Source of the DNA: Bacteroidaceae bacterium
GTDB taxonomy: Bacteria; Bacteroidota; Bacteroidia; Bacteroidales; Bacteroidaceae
Reading direction: 5' to 3'
DNA: 5,176 nt
Assembly (NCBI GenBank): GCA_017466965.1
Contig: JAFTTD010000077.1
Span: 1-5,176, forward strand
Shown here: piece by piece, positions 2,476 to 5,176 of the stretch
Layout: each line of letters opens with the position of its first letter
Position numbering within the stretch: position 1 is the first letter of the stretch
Translations under genes and position numbers: made by a program
Notes under the pieces: generated by a model
Database searches by the model: none
The model's input: only the letters and a program-made list of their open reading frames with translations
Told to the model about the DNA's origin: nothing

Positions 2476-5176
2476 TCAACGATTCACACGCTTCAGCACT
2501 TTGCCATCGCGCATACGGATGATATTGACACCTTTTTCAGGACGAGCCAGACGAACGCCTGTCACAGAGTAATATGCAGCTCCATCTTCCATAAGTCCTT
2601 CTGCATCGCTTTCAACCTCCACAATATCTGTAGCCTCTTCAACCGTAAGCGAAGAGAACTGCCATGACAGCACCTCAGCATCCGTATTGCTGACGAATAC
2701 GAAATAGAGATTTGGTTCAAACGCACTCAGTTCTTCACCTGTAATCGGTACAACAATCGTCTGTTCCTTATCGCTGCTGAACTCAGCAAAAGCCACAGAC
2801 TCCCTCTCCAAATCACCCACGCGCACCTCTACGCTTCCTGCACCCTTTACTTTCAGAATCAGGCTGCGAGCAGGATTTCCCTCTGCCGCAAAATTCACGC
2901 CACGAACCATCCACCAGTCCTTTGTCACGATGGCGGCCATCTTGCCGTCCTGCTCTTCATACGGATTGATGCGTGCCGCTGTCAATTGTGGAACTCCGTT
3001 GATGGATGCCGAAGAGGCGGTCAACGCAGCAATTCGAGCCTGCGCCTCAGCCACCACGATTCTGTTCATGTGCAGATTGCGATAACCGCCGCTGAAGCCC
3101 AGCTGACGCTCAAGCCAATGCGTGTGATAAAGCAGATAGTAAGCATTGCCAAACTTCTGCAAACGTGTATGGTTGTTGCCATACGGATATCCCACATTAC
3201 CCGGATTTGGCATGATTTCTCCCTTATACGCCCATTTGTCAGCCATTGGATCCGTGGCTGTCATATACACGATGGAACAGGAGGTTGGCGCCGCCAGCTT
3301 GCTGTAGGAAGACCAGTTGGAGGCAATGGACCATCTCGTGCAATAAGAGTAAACCCACCTGTTGCCGATGTAATTAAGCTCATTGGCCTCAAAGTGGCAT
3401 GGAGCAGAGATAGGCTTAATCTCGCCGGCCAAACTAATCATGTCATCACCCAGCTTCACAATTCTCGCATTCCCTGGCTGCAAGTCCGTACCCTTCACGT
3501 CGCCACCGCCAAATGTAAGATATGCCTCGCTGCCATCAGGCTTGATGGCAACACCCGGGTCTATAATCTGAGAGATTGTGCCAAGCCCTGCAGTCTTTCC
3601 GTCTATCAGCGCCTTGCCAAGCGGATCTTTCCAAGGGCCAAGTGGAGAGGTCGCCGTAAGCACGCCTATGCCCGTCGCACTGTTGGTAAAGTACAAATAG
3701 AAATGTGTCTTTCCATCAGCTTCCTCACGACTCACAATCGAAGGCGCCCATGAAGCATAAATCCACGGAGCGATAGACTCGACGTCAATCACGCCATGGT
3801 CTGTCCAGTTCACGAGGTCTGACGTTGACAAGCACACCAGCTGCCCTATCTTAGAATACGAATTAGCGTAGAGACCGCCTGAATAGTCGAACTCCTGCTG
3901 GTCATTCGTCGCATAGACATACAGACGCCCATTATACTCTATCGCCGTCGGGTCGGCAAGGAAACGGTTCGCCATCAGCGGATTGCCATAAGTAGGAAGT
4001 TTGGGCGATGTCGCCAGTTCCTCCTCTGCATCTTCACCCGCATTCTTTACGAACTGGAAAGTATAGAACACGCCAGGCAAAAGCTTTAACCGAGGACGCT
4101 GCGTGCCATTGTCATACTGTTCCGTCACATCCGTCACAAGTCGGTTCACCGACTCACCTGTTGCAATCTGAGTGATTTTCGCAGGCACAAACGGAAGTCC
4201 TACAATCAGGTTGTATGTGTCTTTGGCAGATGTGTTCAGCACAAACACTGTCACGGTATCCATCGTTGCATTGACATAAGAAGAGCCACCCTTCAGCATG
4301 CCTGTTCCGTCTGTCAAGGATGACTTCACGCGTGTCTTGCCCGTTGCATACTTAGCATAATGTCCAAACACATAGGCGCGCTTCCACAATTCGGTATCGC
4401 TTCCTCCATGGTTGCAGGCGAAAAAGTCATTCAACATATTATAATACACATACGCACTATACCCCGACTGCATCGCCTTCTCAATGCTCTCAATCATCGG
4501 ATACTCTGCAGAGAACTCGCCTGAATACGACTTGTCATCATAATTGAGGAGAAACTCCGTCATCCACATATTCTTGCGAGTTTTATCCGTCACACTCTTA
4601 ACGAACGACCAATCATTGGTGCCGTACAGGTGGTTTCCCCACACATCAATATTATCAACGGCATCCTTGATGTTCACCAGCGCATTATTATAGTTATGCT
4701 GTCCCCAGCCGAAGCACTCAGGCCCCATAATCTTGCACGATGGGTCAACGGCCGCGCGAGCCGCTTTCACCATCGCTGCCATTTCCTTGGGCGAATAGAT
4801 ACAGCTCTCGTAAGTAGCCTGAAGGTTATCTTCTCCAGTCGGCGTATAATCACTCTCATTCTGTATAGAAATCATATCAATGGGACTTCCCTTCTTCTCC
4901 ATCGCCTGACGGTAACGCTCCAAGAAATCTGCGTATTCATCGTAATACTCAGGATTGATAGCACCGCCATTAGAGCCTTCGCCACCCCATGAATGTTCAA
5001 TCAAGGGCCATACATCTGTACCGAAATCATTTTTGTATTTCGTAGTATTATGCGTCTTGTATTTCTTCGGTGGAGTCCATGGCGTAGCAAACACCTGCAA
5101 TCCCTTGTTTACCGAACGCGCCCATTTGATGACCTTGCTATATTCTCCCCAGTTGTTTTCATTCGGATTGATACGG
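2476..5176 (-). CDS. Secreted GH30-GH43 bifunctional glycoside hydrolase (5' truncated)
   Basis: The frame is open to the right edge, so 899 residues are visible and the N-terminus with its signal peptide is missing; TTG at 5100 is internal. Positions count from the first full codon. Residues 1 to about 375 are GH30: FATPWTPPKKYK near 29-40, acid/base E107 in SIQNES, HLYGT near 182-186, nucleophile E207 in WMTEF, then a beta-sandwich ending RLKLLPGVFYTFQF. Residues about 390-715 are a GH43 propeller: base D408 (LADPTAI), D539 (IIDPGVAI), acid E596 (HFEANEL). Residues about 735-845 resemble CBM6. Residues 868-899 (YYSVTGVRL...VLKRVNR) are a short sorting-like tail. GH30 resemblance is to subfamily 8 glucuronoxylanases; GH43 enzymes commonly release arabinose or xylose. 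The likely role is outer-membrane or extracellular xylan/arabinoxylan breakdown. Oddities are QNES for the usual QNEP and the absence of glucuronate-binding arginines. Exact specificity is uncertain. Confidence 0.9.
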   Translation of the reverse strand, partial: RINPNENNWGEYSKVIKWARSVNKGLQVFATPWTPPKKYKTHNTTKYKNDFGTDVWPLIEHSWGGEGSNGGAINPEYYDEYADFLERYRQAMEKKGSPIDMISIQNESDYTPTGEDNLQATYESCIYSPKEMAAMVKAARAAVDPSCKIMGPECFGWGQHNYNNALVNIKDAVDNIDVWGNHLYGTNDWSFVKSVTDKTRKNMWMTEFLLNYDDKSYSGEFSAEYPMIESIEKAMQSGYSAYVYYNMLNDFFACNHGGSDTELWKRAYVFGHYAKYATGKTRVKSSLTDGTGMLKGGSSYVNATMDTVTVFVLNTSAKDTYNLIVGLPFVPAKITQIATGESVNRLVTDVTEQYDNGTQRPRLKLLPGVFYTFQFVKNAGEDAEEELATSPKLPTYGNPLMANRFLADPTAIEYNGRLYVYATNDQQEFDYSGGLYANSYSKIGQLVCLSTSDLVNWTDHGVIDVESIAPWIYASWAPSIVSREEADGKTHFYLYFTNSATGIGVLTATSPLGPWKDPLGKALIDGKTAGLGTISQIIDPGVAIKPDGSEAYLTFGGGDVKGTDLQPGNARIVKLGDDMISLAGEIKPISAPCHFEANELNYIGNRWVYSYCTRWSIASNWSSYSKLAAPTSCSIVYMTATDPMADKWAYKGEIMPNPGNVGYPYGNNHTRLQKFGNAYYLLYHTHWLERQLGFSGGYRNLHMNRIVVAEAQARIAALTASSASINGVPQLTAARINPYEEQDGKMAAIVTKDWWMVRGVNFAAEGNPARSLILKVKGAGSVEVRVGDLERESVAFAEFSSDKEQTIVVPITGEELSAFEPNLYFVFVSNTDAEVLSWQFSSLTVEEATDIVEVESDAEGLMEDGAAYYSVTGVRLARPEKGVNIIRMRDGKVLKRVNR

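Noticed and set aside
2200..2667. 155-codon plus-strand open frame over the intergenic gap
   Set aside because: It is antisense to the signal peptide end of the Sde182-like gene and the tail of the hydrolase; its composition is not protein-like and no leader supports it.
2986..3753. 255-codon plus-strand open frame
   Set aside because: It is antisense to the GH43 domain, which has intact catalytic motifs. The plus-strand translation has no recognisable domain and no promoter.
4630..4992. 120-codon plus-strand open frame
   Set aside because: It is antisense to the GH30 active-site region, where the minus-strand frame has clear family motifs.
5098..5100. TTG as the start of the GH30-GH43 gene
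   Set aside because: The frame continues upstream to the window edge with GH30-like sequence (NNWGEYSKVIKWARSVNKG), so the TTG is an internal leucine codon.

Overview
The window looks like chromosomal DNA of a Bacteroidales bacterium, most likely Prevotella or a close relative. Four things point there: a TAnnTTTG promoter element with an upstream TTTG, an A-rich leader without a Shine-Dalgarno sequence before the 481-residue gene, genome-uncoded tRNA CCA ends, and a short C-terminal tail (YYSVTGVRL...GVNIIRMRDGKVLK) of the kind common on secreted Prevotella proteins. The genus is inferred from these signatures, not from a marker gene.

Left block, plus strand (1-606). The window opens in the last 76 codons of an ABC-F type ATPase, in its C-terminal coiled coil. 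A hairpin terminator follows, and its downstream T-run overlaps the -33 region of a well-formed Bacteroidetes promoter. This promoter reads into an initiator tRNA-fMet(CAU), a 10-bp terminator, a tRNA-Leu(UAA), and a 14-bp terminator. Each tRNA carries an unusual A-C opposition beyond the expected C1:A72 of the initiator.

Middle (607-923). This is about 320 bases without a credible gene, lying between two convergent transcription units. Its one clear structure is four tandem copies of a 23-bp repeat (815-906). The two inner copies are identical and the two outer copies have diverged.

Right block, minus strand (924-5176), read right to left. The first gene is cut off by the right edge and encodes a secreted multidomain glycoside hydrolase: GH30 catalytic domain with its beta-sandwich, then a GH43 five-bladed propeller, a CBM6-like module, and a short sorting-type tail. 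After a 97-base gap holding two hairpins comes a second exported protein of 481 residues, a Sde182/DUF1593 protein with a nucleoside-hydrolase-like domain and an Ig-like C-terminal domain. Together they look like the end of a plant cell wall (probably xylan/arabinoxylan) degradation locus: the first protein would cut the backbone and remove side groups, while the second has an unknown but polysaccharide-associated role.

I did not find an undescribed system. The points most worth a second look are the 23-bp repeat array, the GH30 domain whose loop lacks the arginines used for glucuronate recognition, and the tRNA mismatches.
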